Assembly (NCBI GenBank): GCA_934633985.1
Contig: CAKTYU010000004.1
Coordinates: forward strand, 62,001-126,000
From: an uncultured Clostridia bacterium
GTDB lineage: Bacteria > Bacillota > Clostridia > Christensenellales > CAG-138
Reading direction: 5' to 3'
DNA: 64,000 nt
The notes below the pieces were generated by a model. It was given only the letters and a program-made list of their open reading frames with translations, was not told where the DNA came from and did no database searches. The translations under genes and the position numbers were made by a program. Below, in pieces: positions 1 through 7,931 of this stretch (position 1 is the first letter of the stretch; every line of letters begins with the position of its first letter).

Positions 1-262
1 CGGTGCGAAGGCCATGCTCCATAGCGGCCTTTGCTGCGGTCTCGGAGGCCATCTGCGCTGCGAAGGGAGTGCTCTTCCTGCTGCCGCGGAAGCCGAGGCC
101 GCCTGCGGACGCCCAGGATATAGCGTTGCCGTTCACGTCGGTGATAGTTACCATAGTGTTGTTGAAGGAGGAACGGATGTGCGCCGCACCGCGCTCAATG
201 TTCTTTTTCTCGCGGCGCTTGCGGCTTACGGCCTTCTTGACTTTGCCTTTAGTTGCTGCCAT
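1..262 (-). CDS. rpsK: 30S ribosomal protein S11 (partial, C-terminus outside window)
   Basis: The N-terminal 87 residues are visible. They have a basic start (MAATKGKVKKAVSRKRREKK) and the S11 core with SFNNTMVTITD and SAGGLGFRGSRKSTPFAA. S11 sits on the small-subunit platform beside the Shine-Dalgarno helix. The ATG at 260-262 has a good upstream GGAGGG on the minus strand. It follows rpsM by 15 bp, the standard alpha-operon order. The gene runs off the left edge, where rpsD, rpoA and rplQ would be expected. Confidence 0.96.
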   Translation of the reverse strand, partial: MAATKGKVKKAVSRKRREKKNIERGAAHIRSSFNNTMVTITDVNGNAISWASAGGLGFRGSRKSTPFAAQMASETAAKAAMEHGLRT

Positions 263-277
263 TGCTTAATTCCCTCC

Positions 278-646
278 TTACTTCTTTCTTCCGCCTACAG
301 CGCGCTTGGGACCCTTGCGGGTGCGAGCGTTCTGCTTGGTGCTTTGACCGCGAACGGGCAGGCCCTTGCGGTGGCGTACACCGCGATAGCAGCCGATCTC
401 GATGAGGCGCTTGATGTTCATGGAAGTCTCGCGCCTGAGGTCGCCCTCGACCTTTACGTTGTGGTCGATGTACTCCCTGAGCTTGCTAACGTCATCCTCG
501 GACAGGTCGCGAACGCGAATGTCGGGGTCAACGCCGGTGGCTGCGAGGATGTCCGAAGCGGTCTTGCGGCCGATACCGTAAATGTAGGTCAAGCCGATCT
601 CAATTCGCTTGTCTCTTGGCAGGTCAACGCCAGAAATACGTGCCAT
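278..646 (-). CDS. rpsM: 30S ribosomal protein S13
   Basis: The protein has 122 residues, the usual S13 length. It carries the helix-two-turn-helix (YGIGRKTASDIL) and the basic C-terminal tail (RGQSTKQNARTRKGPKR) that reaches the P-site tRNA. I start at the ATG at 644-646 (MARISGVDLP), preceded by GGAGGTAAG. A longer in-frame ORF begins upstream but lies in the structured leader and lacks S13 homology. It is the first gene after its own promoter, so rpsM-rpsK may be expressed partly independently of the spc operon. Confidence 0.97.
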   Translation of the reverse strand: MARISGVDLPRDKRIEIGLTYIYGIGRKTASDILAATGVDPDIRVRDLSEDDVSKLREYIDHNVKVEGDLRRETSMNIKRLIEIGCYRGVRHRKGLPVRGQSTKQNARTRKGPKRAVGGRKK

Positions 647-1001
647 TGATTTACTTACCTCCGTAATAAATTTGGTTTCACAGCTATGGCGAGCTGTGTG
701 CATAAGGCTTTCGCCCTTGCAGGGGCGCACTCACAGGCGCCCGCCTTGTGGGTTGTCACGGCGCGGGTCAGACGCCGCGTGCAGCCGGCTTGCGCCGCCG
801 CAGGGGAATATTTTTTAGGATACTCCCGCCCCTCGGCGGACTTAAAGCGTCCGCGTCGGAGATATATAGGTACTTGAGATTCGGAATTCCGCATTCAGCA
901 TAAATGCGGCAGCCGCCCGAAAGACAAGGACTTATCTCATTAAAACGCGCTTAAAGCACGACATTTGCAGCAGCGAACAACGCTACTGCGGCAACTTAAA
1001 T
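647..1001 (-). promoter_or_regulatory. Long structured 5' leader of rpsM
   Basis: About 350 nt lie between the internal promoter and rpsM, with no convincing gene. Several hairpins can form in the transcript: CCGCATT/AATGCGG (889-909), GCGGAC/GTCCGC (about 836-855), GGGCGC/GCGCCC near 727-746, an arm with a GAAA tetraloop near 706-720, and CACAGCT/AGCTGTG (679-698) just before the ribosome binding site. This looks like a ribosomal-protein autoregulatory leader. No known class was recognised. Confidence 0.5.
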
Positions 1002-1031
1002 ATTGTATCAATTATTATATCGTTTTGTCAA
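1002..1031 (-). promoter_or_regulatory. Sigma-A promoter before rpsM
   Basis: On the minus strand a perfect -35 TTGACA (1026-1031) and a -10 TACAAT (1002-1007) are separated by 18 bp, in an AT-rich island inside GC-rich sequence. It would start transcription near 995, feeding the leader and rpsM-rpsK. From 1032 to 1174, up to rpmJ, I see no gene. Confidence 0.75.
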
Positions 1032-1174
1032 CAGCGCCCGGGCATTTTTTTGCCCGAAACATACCAAAAACTGGCGAATCTTTCGTCAGTTCGGCTTTTA
1101 CCCCCGCCGCAAGCCGCCGCATAAGCGTATTGCCTTATACGGCGCCCGGCGGAAATTGTAAGAACGGGTCTCTA

Positions 1175-1288
1175 TTAACCCTGCTTCTGCTTATGCTTGG
1201 GGTTCTCGCAGATCACCATGATGCGGCCTTTACGCTTGATGATCTTGCACTTTTCACAAATGGGCTTTACGGAAGGCCTTACTTTCAT
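1175..1288 (-). CDS. rpmJ: 50S ribosomal protein L36
   Basis: The 37-residue protein MKVRPSVKPICEKCKIIKRK... has the zinc-binding Cys-X2-Cys (residues 11 and 14), Cys27 and His32 of the Cys+ form of L36. It lies 15 bp downstream of infA, the usual place at the end of the spc operon. The start ATG at 1286-1288 follows AGGAGG. Confidence 0.96.
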   Translation of the reverse strand: MKVRPSVKPICEKCKIIKRKGRIMVICENPKHKQKQG

Positions 1289-1303
1289 TGTATCTTCCTC
1301 CTG

Positions 1304-1525
1304 TTAGTTCTTGGTGCGCCACGTTATGCGGCCGCGTGTCAAATCATACGGGGACAGCTCTACTGTCACCTTATCTCCCGGCAGTATGCGAATGAAGTTC
1401 ATTCTGAGCTTGCCGGAAATGTGCGCCAATATTTTGTGGCCGTTTACCAACTCCACCTCGAACATGGCGTTGGGGAAAGAATCGGTAACGACGCCTTCAA
1501 CTTCGATTACGTCCGTCTTAGACAA
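1304..1525 (-). CDS. infA: Translation initiation factor IF-1
   Basis: The 73-residue S1/OB-fold protein begins MSKTDVIEVEGVV and includes the IF-1 signature HISGKLRMNFIRILPGDKV. IF-1 binds the 30S A site during initiation. It sits between the KOW protein and rpmJ with very short spacers, so it is co-transcribed with them. Length and sequence are typical. Confidence 0.97.
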   Translation of the reverse strand: MSKTDVIEVEGVVTDSFPNAMFEVELVNGHKILAHISGKLRMNFIRILPGDKVTVELSPYDLTRGRITWRTKN

Positions 1526-1526
1526 G

Positions 1527-1814
1527 CTATCCCTCCTTGGATGCGGTTTTGTCCTTATAGCCTAAGCTGCTCAGGCCCTTTCTTATGGCTGCGTCCGCAA
1601 GCCTCGCGTCCTCCGGAAGCGCTTCCGCCTCCAGCCGGCCCTCCTCAAAGCTCAAATGCTTGAGCTTTTTCTTTTTGGGCCGCGACACTTTTCTGGTTTC
1701 ACCGTCAGCCAGCATCACAAATTCGTCGCCCTCCGCAGCTATTACCACGAAGGCGCGGCCCTTATCCCTTCCCGCCTTAGAGGTAACTATGCTTCCGATT
1801 ATGTCGTTATGCAT
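1527..1814 (-). CDS. KOW-domain RNA-binding protein (L14e/L6e-like)
   Basis: The 95-residue protein starts MHNDIIGSIVTSKAGRDKGR, a KOW motif of the type in eukaryotic/archaeal L14e and L6e. A basic stretch (RPKKKKLKH) and an acidic/Ala-rich C-terminal tail follow. Clostridia often carry such a gene between map and infA, where it is annotated as a KOW RNA-binding protein of uncertain role. Its start overlaps the end of map by 8 bp, indicating translational coupling. Confidence 0.85.
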   Translation of the reverse strand: MHNDIIGSIVTSKAGRDKGRAFVVIAAEGDEFVMLADGETRKVSRPKKKKLKHLSFEEGRLEAEALPEDARLADAAIRKGLSSLGYKDKTASKEG

Positions 1815-2574
1815 GCCGTTCCTCGCTGAGGGTAAGGATTATGGGATCCCCGTCGGTTATGGCGACGGTGTTCTCGTAATGTGCGCTGGGCTTGCCGTCG
1901 GCGGTCACCGCCGTCCAGCCGTCCGGCATCACCTTTATCTGCCACGTCCCCATGTTTATCATGGGCTCGATAGCTATGGTCATGCCGGGGATAAGACGTA
2001 TGCCTCTGCCGTACCTTCCGCCGATGTAATTTGGTACATCGGGGGATTCGTGCATTTCCCGCCCTATTCCGTGCCCTATCATATCCCTTACCACGCCGTA
2101 GCCGTTTGCCTCGGCGTGCTTTTGGATAGCGGCGGATATGTCGGATATGCGGTATCCGACCCTTGCGAACCTGAGCCCTTCAAAGAAGCACTCCTCTGTT
2201 ACCTTTACCAGCCGTCTTGTTTCCTCGGGTACGTCGCCTATGAGCAGCGTCCTTGTGGCGTCGCCATGGAAGCCGTCAAGCTTTGCGACCACATCGCAGC
2301 TTACGATGTCCCCGTCCTTGAGCCTGTACTTGCCGGGTATCCCGTGTACTACCTGCTCGTTTACCGAGGTGCATATAGTCTTGGGATATCCGTTGTAGCC
2401 GAGGCAGGAGGGGAAGCCGCCGCGGGAGCGTATAAGCTCCTCAGCAGCCCTGTCCAGCTCTCCGGTGGTCACGCCGGGCTTGGCAATCTCGGCGATGCGC
2501 TTAAGCACATCCTCGGTCAAGCGGCCTGCCGCCTTCATTTTTTCAATATCGGCAGCGTTTTTGATCGTGAGCAT
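1807..2574 (-). CDS. map: Type I methionine aminopeptidase
   Basis: The 255-residue pita-bread metalloprotease removes initiator Met from nascent proteins. The two-metal ligands are visible: Asp in SCDVV, Asp in HGDATRT, His in MIGHGIGREMHE, Glu in IAIEP and Glu in YENTVAI. There is no N-terminal zinc or SH3 extension, so this is the short bacterial form. It follows adk with a 1-bp overlap and overlaps the KOW gene. Confidence 0.96.
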   Translation of the reverse strand: MLTIKNAADIEKMKAAGRLTEDVLKRIAEIAKPGVTTGELDRAAEELIRSRGGFPSCLGYNGYPKTICTSVNEQVVHGIPGKYRLKDGDIVSCDVVAKLDGFHGDATRTLLIGDVPEETRRLVKVTEECFFEGLRFARVGYRISDISAAIQKHAEANGYGVVRDMIGHGIGREMHESPDVPNYIGGRYGRGIRLIPGMTIAIEPMINMGTWQIKVMPDGWTAVTADGKPSAHYENTVAITDGDPIILTLSEERHA

Positions 2575-3197
2575 CAGATACTCTCCACAAGTGCCTTTAT
2601 ATCTTCCAGCACTTCTTCAGGCGTCCTGTTGCCGTCAACGTTTCTCAGCAGTCCCTTGCCGTCATAGAAATCTATGAGGGGCTGGGTCTTGTCGGTGTAA
2701 ACGCTGATGCGGTTCAAAACCGTTTCCGGCTTATCATCATCCCGAATGTACAGGGGGGCGCCGCACTTTTCGCAGGTGTCCCCGGCGTACTTGGATATAT
2801 GATAGCCCGCTCCGCATCCGCTGCACATACGGCGCCCGCTTATGCGGTCCACCAGTACCTCAGCGGGCACGTCGATGTTTACTGCCATATCCACGGCCTC
2901 TATGCCTTCCAGGGCCTCGGCCTGTGCTATGGTGCGGGGGAACCCGTCTAAAAGAAAACCATTTTTGCAGTCCGGCTCCTTTACGCGGTTGCTGACCATG
3001 GCGATTATTATATCATCGTTCACAAGTCCGCCCGCTTCCATGACGGCCTTGGCGGCGTTGCCAAGCTCCGTCCCTTCCCGCATCTCCCGGCGAAGCATAT
3101 CGCCGGTGGAGATGTGGGCAATGCCGAAGTGCTCGCATATTTTTTCAGCCTGGGTGCCTTTGCCCGCACCCGGAGGACCTAAAAATACAAGCTTCAT
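2574..3197 (-). CDS. adk: Adenylate kinase (zinc-type lid)
   Basis: The 207-residue enzyme interconverts AMP, ADP and ATP. It has the P-loop GPPGAGKGT at residues 7-15, the AMP-site DGFPRT motif and a lid with four Cys (CSGC...CEKC), the zinc-binding form common in Gram-positives. It lies between secY and map in the classical spc-operon extension and overlaps map by one base. Confidence 0.96.
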   Translation of the reverse strand: MKLVFLGPPGAGKGTQAEKICEHFGIAHISTGDMLRREMREGTELGNAAKAVMEAGGLVNDDIIIAMVSNRVKEPDCKNGFLLDGFPRTIAQAEALEGIEAVDMAVNIDVPAEVLVDRISGRRMCSGCGAGYHISKYAGDTCEKCGAPLYIRDDDKPETVLNRISVYTDKTQPLIDFYDGKGLLRNVDGNRTPEEVLEDIKALVESI

Positions 3198-3216
3198 AGG
3201 ACGTATCCTTTTCGTA

Positions 3217-4494
3217 TTAACCGAGGAATCCCTTGTAATGACGCATGAGCATCATGGACTCGAGCTGCTCCGAGGTCTCCAGCGCAACGCTGACCATTAT
3301 CAGTATGCTGGTGGGGCCGAACATGGAGTTAAGGCCGAAGGAGCCCATGAACAGCGCGGGGATTATAGCTATCAGCATAAGGAAGAACGCACCGAACAGG
3401 GTGAGGCGGTTGCATATCTTGGCAAGATATTCGCCTGTGGGCTTGCCCGGGCGGATGCCGGGGATAAAGCCGCCGTTCTGCTGAAGGTTCTTGCTTATCT
3501 CGATGGGGTTGAAGGAGATAGAGCTGTAGAAGTACGCGAAGGCGACGATGAGCAGCGCGTATATCACATAATATACTATGCCGCCGACAACGGTCTTACC
3601 GGGTATCATATAGTTCTGATAGAACTGGTAAAAGCCGCTGTTGGGCCAGAACTGGCCGACCATGCCGGGCACCTGCATGAGGGTCATTGCGAATATGAGG
3701 GGCATAACGCCGTTCGCATTGGCCTTGAGGGGGATGTTGGTGCTCTGGCCGCCGTACATCTTGCGGCCCACGACGCGCTTTGCATACTGCACAGGGATGC
3801 GGCGGACCGCACGGTCTACCGCCACCACGCCCGCCACCATGATCAGAACGAACACGACCAGCACGGGCAGTATCCACCACTTATAGGTCCCCATTATCAC
3901 GTTGGATACCATGGACACTACTACCTGAGGTACGGAGGATACTATGGAAGCAAAGATTATGAAGGAGATACCGTTGCCGATGCCCTTTTCGGTTATCCTT
4001 TCGCCCAGCCATACCAGGAAGGCGGTGCCTGCCGTGCAGACGATGCCTATGGTAGCATAGGAGAGGAAGCCGGGGTTGATAACGATCTGCGCCTGGTTCT
4101 GCAGGCCGGATACAATACCGACGCTCTGCACCAGGGCCAGGCCGATGCCGGTATAGCGGGTAATGCGCTCGAGCTTTTCACGTCCGTCCTCCTCCTTCGC
4201 CATCTTCTCCAGGGAGGGGATGGCGATGGTCAGGAGCTGGATGATTATGCTGCCGGTGATGTAAGGCGTGATACCCATGGCAAAGAGGGTAAACTGGCCG
4301 AAGTTGCCGCCGGAAAGCAGGTTGAGGAAGCTCAGTATGCTGTAAGTATCCGCGGCAGCCGCGATCTTGCTCGCATCTACGCCGGGCACGGGAATAAAGG
4401 ATCCGAAGCGGTATATCACTATCAGAAGAAGCGTATACAGCATCTTTGTGCGGATATCCTTTATATTCCAGGCGTTAATGAGGGTCTTAAGCAT
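3217..4494 (-). CDS. secY: Preprotein translocase subunit SecY
   Basis: The 425-residue polytopic protein has about ten membrane segments and forms the channel of the Sec translocon. The N-terminus (LINAWNIKDIRTKMLYT), the plug-side PGVD motif and the C-terminal loop with GIRPGKPT are typical of SecY. The start overlaps the rplO stop by one base, as in many Firmicutes. Confidence 0.97.
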   Translation of the reverse strand: MLKTLINAWNIKDIRTKMLYTLLLIVIYRFGSFIPVPGVDASKIAAAADTYSILSFLNLLSGGNFGQFTLFAMGITPYITGSIIIQLLTIAIPSLEKMAKEEDGREKLERITRYTGIGLALVQSVGIVSGLQNQAQIVINPGFLSYATIGIVCTAGTAFLVWLGERITEKGIGNGISFIIFASIVSSVPQVVVSMVSNVIMGTYKWWILPVLVVFVLIMVAGVVAVDRAVRRIPVQYAKRVVGRKMYGGQSTNIPLKANANGVMPLIFAMTLMQVPGMVGQFWPNSGFYQFYQNYMIPGKTVVGGIVYYVIYALLIVAFAYFYSSISFNPIEISKNLQQNGGFIPGIRPGKPTGEYLAKICNRLTLFGAFFLMLIAIIPALFMGSFGLNSMFGPTSILIMVSVALETSEQLESMMLMRHYKGFLG

Positions 4495-4934
4495 CAGATC
4501 ACCTCAACAGTTCCGCCCGCGGCCTCGATGGCTTTCTGGGCTGTCTCCGTAAACTTAGCAGCCTTGACGTCCAAACGCTTGGTCAATTCGCCGCGGCCCA
4601 GAACCTTGAGCCCGTCCTTTTCGATCTTGCTGATTATGCGCTTTTCCTTGAGCAGCTCAGCGGTTACGACAGTGCCGTCCTCGAAGCAGTTGAGAGCTTC
4701 TATGTTGACGGTGCTGTATTCCTTAGCAAAAATGTTGGTGAAGCCGCGCTTGGGCAGACGGCGTGCGAGGGGCATCTGGCCGCCTTCAAAGCCGTTCTTC
4801 TTGCTGCCGCTGCGGGCCTTCTGGCCCTTGTGACCCTTGGCAGAGGTCTTGCCAAGGCCGGAACCGGTGCCTCTGCCTACGCGCTTAGGGGCGCGGGTAG
4901 AGCCTTCTGCGGGTTTCAAATCGTGAAGATTCAT
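4494..4934 (-). CDS. rplO: 50S ribosomal protein L15
   Basis: The 146-residue protein has the Gly/Arg/Lys-rich N-terminus of L15 (RVGRGTGSGLGKTSAKGHKG) that threads into 23S rRNA, and a globular C-terminus ending in AAGGTVEVI. I start at ATG 4932-4934 (MNLHDLKP), correctly spaced from GGAGGTG. An in-frame ATG three codons upstream overlaps that site. It lies between rpmD and secY. Confidence 0.97.
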   Translation of the reverse strand: MNLHDLKPAEGSTRAPKRVGRGTGSGLGKTSAKGHKGQKARSGSKKNGFEGGQMPLARRLPKRGFTNIFAKEYSTVNIEALNCFEDGTVVTAELLKEKRIISKIEKDGLKVLGRGELTKRLDVKAAKFTETAQKAIEAAGGTVEVI

Positions 4935-4951
4935 TGTATGCACCTCCGAAA

Positions 4952-5131
4952 TTAAACTTCTTCGACCTTAACAAGGTGCTTTACCTTAAAGATCATGCCG
5001 CGGATACACTCGTTATCCGGCTTTACGACTACGTTGTTGGTCTTGCGAAGGCCAAGGGCCGCCACGGTAGCCTGCTGGTCCTTGAGGGCGCCTATGGTGC
5101 TCTTTACGAGCGTTATCTTTAAATTAGCCAT
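4952..5131 (-). CDS. rpmD: 50S ribosomal protein L30
   Basis: The 59-residue protein MANLKITLVKSTIG... matches bacterial short L30, with the GLRKTNNVV signature. The start MANLK is preferred over an ATG two codons upstream because of spacing from GGAGG. It lies between rpsE and rplO. Confidence 0.95.
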   Translation of the reverse strand: MANLKITLVKSTIGALKDQQATVAALGLRKTNNVVVKPDNECIRGMIFKVKHLVKVEEV

Positions 5132-5144
5132 TTGCAACCTCCTA

Positions 5145-5648
5145 TTAGCCCAAGATCTCTTCTACGGTCTTGCCGCGCAGCTTTGCGATCTCCTCAACGG
5201 TGCGGAGCTGGGTCAGGCCGTCTATGGTGGCCTTTACGCAGTTGGCGGGGTTGTTGGAGCCGTAGCTCTTGGTGCGGATATCCTTGATACCTACCATTTC
5301 CAGAACCGCACGGGCGGGGCCGCCGGCGATAACGCCGGTACCTTCTTCGGCGGGGAGCATACGGACATGGCCCTTGCCGAACTTGCCTTCTACCGCATGG
5401 GGGATGCTGGTGCCGACGATGGGCACCTCGATGAGGTGGCGCTTAGCGTCCTCTATGCCCTTGCGGACGGCCTCGGGTATCTCCACCGCCTTGCCGGTGC
5501 CTACGCCAACGTGACCATTGCCGTCGCCTACAACTACCAGGGCTGCAAAGCGCATGTTGCGTCCGCCCTTAACGGTCTTTGCTACGCGGTTGATGGATAC
5601 AAGCCTATCCTGCAGTTCCATTGTGGATGCATCTATACGTTTCTGCAT
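5145..5648 (-). CDS. rpsE: 30S ribosomal protein S5
   Basis: The 167-residue protein has the N-terminal double-stranded RNA-binding fold (LVSINRVAKTVKGGRNMRFAA) and the C-terminal S5 domain. S5 shapes the mRNA entry channel and affects accuracy. It follows rplR closely in the conserved spc order. Confidence 0.97.
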   Translation of the reverse strand: MQKRIDASTMELQDRLVSINRVAKTVKGGRNMRFAALVVVGDGNGHVGVGTGKAVEIPEAVRKGIEDAKRHLIEVPIVGTSIPHAVEGKFGKGHVRMLPAEEGTGVIAGGPARAVLEMVGIKDIRTKSYGSNNPANCVKATIDGLTQLRTVEEIAKLRGKTVEEILG

Positions 5649-5660
5649 ATTTGTACCTCC

Positions 5661-6029
5661 TTAGAATTCCAGTCCGGCTTTGCGGGCGCCTTCGGCGACC
5701 TGTGCTACACGGCCAGTGTAAAGGTATCCGCCGCGGTCAAACACGACTTCCTTTACGCCCTTTTCCAGAGCGCGGCGGCCTGCGACTTCACCGACGATGT
5801 TGGCGGCTTCCTTCTTGTTCTTACCGGCCAGCTGAGCCTTTACTTCGGCGTCCAGGGTGGAAGCGGAAGCGATAGTGTTGCCGGCTACGTCATCAATTAT
5901 CTGCACGTAAATGTTGTTGACGCTGCGATAGACGTTGAGCCTGGGCCTCTCCTGAGTGCCGGAAATATAGCGGCGGGTACGGAAATGGCGGGCCTTACGC
6001 ACAGAGTTCTTATCGATCTTAGAAATCAT
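5661..6029 (-). CDS. rplR: 50S ribosomal protein L18
   Basis: The 122-residue 5S rRNA-binding protein has a basic N-terminus (RKARHFRTRRYISGTQERPR) and the C-terminal FDRGGYLYTGRV signature. It sits between rplF and rpsE. Length and order are standard. Confidence 0.97.
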   Translation of the reverse strand: MISKIDKNSVRKARHFRTRRYISGTQERPRLNVYRSVNNIYVQIIDDVAGNTIASASTLDAEVKAQLAGKNKKEAANIVGEVAGRRALEKGVKEVVFDRGGYLYTGRVAQVAEGARKAGLEF

Positions 6030-6052
6030 GATTTATTCTCCTTCTCTATGCA

Positions 6053-6592
6053 TTACTTACCGGTCTTGCCTTCCTTGCGGCGGACATACTCACCCTCGTA
6101 ACGCACACCCTTGCCCTTATAAGGCTCAGGCTCGCGGGTTGCGCGGATATCCGCAGCTATCTGACCGACCTGCTGCTTGCTAATGCCGTTTACGACTACC
6201 TTGTTGGGGGTAGGAACGTCAAAGGTGATGCCCTTGGGCTCCTCGAACTCCACGGGGTGGGAATATCCCAGGTTGAGCACCAGCTTGTTGCCCTGCTTCT
6301 GGGCGCGGTAGCCGACGCCGACTATCTCAAGAGCCTTGGAATAGCCGCTGGTAACGCCTACGACCATGTTGTTGATAAGGGAACGGGAAAGGCCGTGAAG
6401 GGCTCTGTTCTCCTTCATGTCATCGGGACGGGTAACGTGCAGAACGCCGTTATCCATGGAAACTTGCATCTTGGGAGAGATCTTCTCGGAAAGCTCGCCC
6501 TTGGGGCCCTTTACGACAACGGTGTTATCGTCGCCAACCGTGATTGTCACTCCGCCGGGAATGTTGATCGGAAGTTTTCCGATTCGTGACAT
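6053..6592 (-). CDS. rplF: 50S ribosomal protein L6
   Basis: The 179-residue protein begins MSRIGKLPINIPGGV and ends with the L6 signature PYKGKGVRYEGEYVRRKEGK. L6 has two repeated domains near the sarcin-ricin loop and factor-binding site. A perfect inverted repeat lies in the spacer before it (6631-6652). Confidence 0.97.
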   Translation of the reverse strand: MSRIGKLPINIPGGVTITVGDDNTVVVKGPKGELSEKISPKMQVSMDNGVLHVTRPDDMKENRALHGLSRSLINNMVVGVTSGYSKALEIVGVGYRAQKQGNKLVLNLGYSHPVEFEEPKGITFDVPTPNKVVVNGISKQQVGQIAADIRATREPEPYKGKGVRYEGEYVRRKEGKTGK

Positions 6593-6630
6593 TTGTTACA
6601 CCTCCAGAATGTTTTTAATGAATGTCATAT

Positions 6631-6652
6631 CCTTCCGCGAGGCCGCGGAAGG
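6631..6652 (-). other. 9-bp perfect inverted repeat in rpsH-rplF spacer
   Basis: CCTTCCGCG and CGCGGAAGG flank a 4-nt loop. In the transcript this makes a strong GC hairpin with no U-run after it, so it is unlikely to be a full terminator. The other spacers in this operon are about 10-25 bp; this one is about 75 bp, which suggests a processing or regulatory element. Confidence 0.5.
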
Positions 6653-6667
6653 GCATGGGGTTTGTGA

Positions 6668-7066
6668 TTACCAGATATAGCAGAGGACTTCGCCGCCTAC
6701 GCCCTGCTTGCGGGCCTCGCGGTCGGTCATCACGCCGTGGCTGGTGGAGAGGATAGCGATGCCCATTCCGTTAAGTACCTTAGGCACGTTGTCCTTGCGG
6801 GCATATACGCGCAGGCCGGGCTTGGATATCCTCTTGAGGCCGGTGATCACGCGCTGGCGGTTGGGGCCGTACTTAAGCGCGATGTTCATGGTCTTCTTGG
6901 GGCCCTCTTCCTTTATTTCATAGCCCTTGATGTAGCCTTCCTCAAGCAGTATCTCAGCGATAGCCTTCTTGATGGTGGAAGCGGGAACGCTTACCTCGTC
7001 GTGCTTGGCGGTGTAGGCGTTGCGGATACGGGTCAGCATATCAGCGATGGGATCAGTCATAACCAT
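6668..7066 (-). CDS. rpsH: 30S ribosomal protein S8
   Basis: The 132-residue protein contains MTDPIADMLTRIRNA at the start and the C-terminal S8 signature STSHGVMTDREARKQGVGGE. S8 binds helix 21 of 16S rRNA and autoregulates the spc operon in E. coli. The start at 7064-7066 is 8 nt from AGGAGG. Confidence 0.97.
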   Translation of the reverse strand: MVMTDPIADMLTRIRNAYTAKHDEVSVPASTIKKAIAEILLEEGYIKGYEIKEEGPKKTMNIALKYGPNRQRVITGLKRISKPGLRVYARKDNVPKVLNGMGIAILSTSHGVMTDREARKQGVGGEVLCYIW

Positions 7067-7089
7067 TCTAATTTCCTCCTTTCGCCGAG

Positions 7090-7275
7090 TTACCAGCTTG
7101 CCTTGCGGACGCCTGGGATCTCTCCCTTATAGGCCATCTCGCGGAAGCAGATGCGGCAGATGCCATACTTGCGGAGCACGGAGTGGGGACGGCCGCAGAT
7201 ACGGCAGCGGGTATAGGCCCTGGTAGAGAACTTGGGTTCACGGGCCTGTTTGATTTTCATGCTTGTCTTTGCCAC
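7090..7275 (-). CDS. rpsN: 30S ribosomal protein S14, zinc type
   Basis: The 61-residue protein carries two CxxC pairs (CRIC...CRIC), making it the zinc-binding short S14 (type Z, rpsZ in some annotations). The C-terminus KGEIPGVRKASW is diagnostic. It lies between rplE and rpsH as usual. Confidence 0.97.
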   Translation of the reverse strand: MAKTSMKIKQAREPKFSTRAYTRCRICGRPHSVLRKYGICRICFREMAYKGEIPGVRKASW

Positions 7276-7293
7276 TGTGTTGTCCTCCTAAAA

Positions 7294-7914
7294 TTAAGCC
7301 TGCATGAAGGGCATGCCCAGGAACTGCAGCAGCGCCCTTGCTTCTTCGTCGGTCTTTGCGGTGGTCACGAATACGATATCCATACCGCGGATCTTATCTA
7401 CGTCATCATAGTTGATCTCGGGGAAGATAAGCTGCTCCTTGACGCCCATCGCATAGTTGCCGCGGCCGTCAAAGCTGGTATCGGAGATACCGCGGAAGTC
7501 GCGCACGCGGGGGAGTACGATGTTCATGAGCTTATCAGCGAAGTAGTACATACGGTCGCCGCGGAGAGTGACCTTAGCGCCTACGTTCTGGCCCTCACGT
7601 ACCTTGAAGTTCGCAACGGACTTCTTGGCCTTGGTGATGATGGGCTTCTGGCCGGCGATGAGAGTCATCTCCTCCAGAGCGGATTCGATGCCCTTCGGGT
7701 TGTCCTTATCGGAGCCCAAGCCCATGTTCAGGACTATCTTCTCCAGCTTGGGTATCTGCATGACGTTGGTGTAGCCGAACTTCTCCTTCATCTGGGGAGC
7801 TACTTCCTCGTTGTACTTTACGCGGAGGCGGGCAGCCTCGGTAAAGGGGCGGGCTTCCTCAACGGCCTTTTTCTTCTTGGCGGGTGCCTGAGCGGCGGAT
7901 TCTTTCTTTGCCAT
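7294..7914 (-). CDS. rplE: 50S ribosomal protein L5 with N-terminal extension
   Basis: The 206-residue protein has the L5 core (from LRVKYNEEVAPQM, including NVMQIPKLEKIVLNMGLG) that binds 5S rRNA. It is about 25 residues longer than the usual 179-180. The extra part is an Ala/Lys-rich stretch (KKESAAQAPAKKKKAVEE) at the N-terminus. The ribosome binding site supports the long start at 7914. The extension is probably flexible. Confidence 0.95.
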   Translation of the reverse strand: MAKKESAAQAPAKKKKAVEEARPFTEAARLRVKYNEEVAPQMKEKFGYTNVMQIPKLEKIVLNMGLGSDKDNPKGIESALEEMTLIAGQKPIITKAKKSVANFKVREGQNVGAKVTLRGDRMYYFADKLMNIVLPRVRDFRGISDTSFDGRGNYAMGVKEQLIFPEINYDDVDKIRGMDIVFVTTAKTDEEARALLQFLGMPFMQA

Positions 7915-7931
7915 TCTCTTTTCCTCCTGCC

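Noticed and set aside
2842..4833. 663-codon plus-strand frame opposite adk, secY and rplO
   Set aside because: Exact antisense shadow of three certain genes; the composition is that of a reversed frame.
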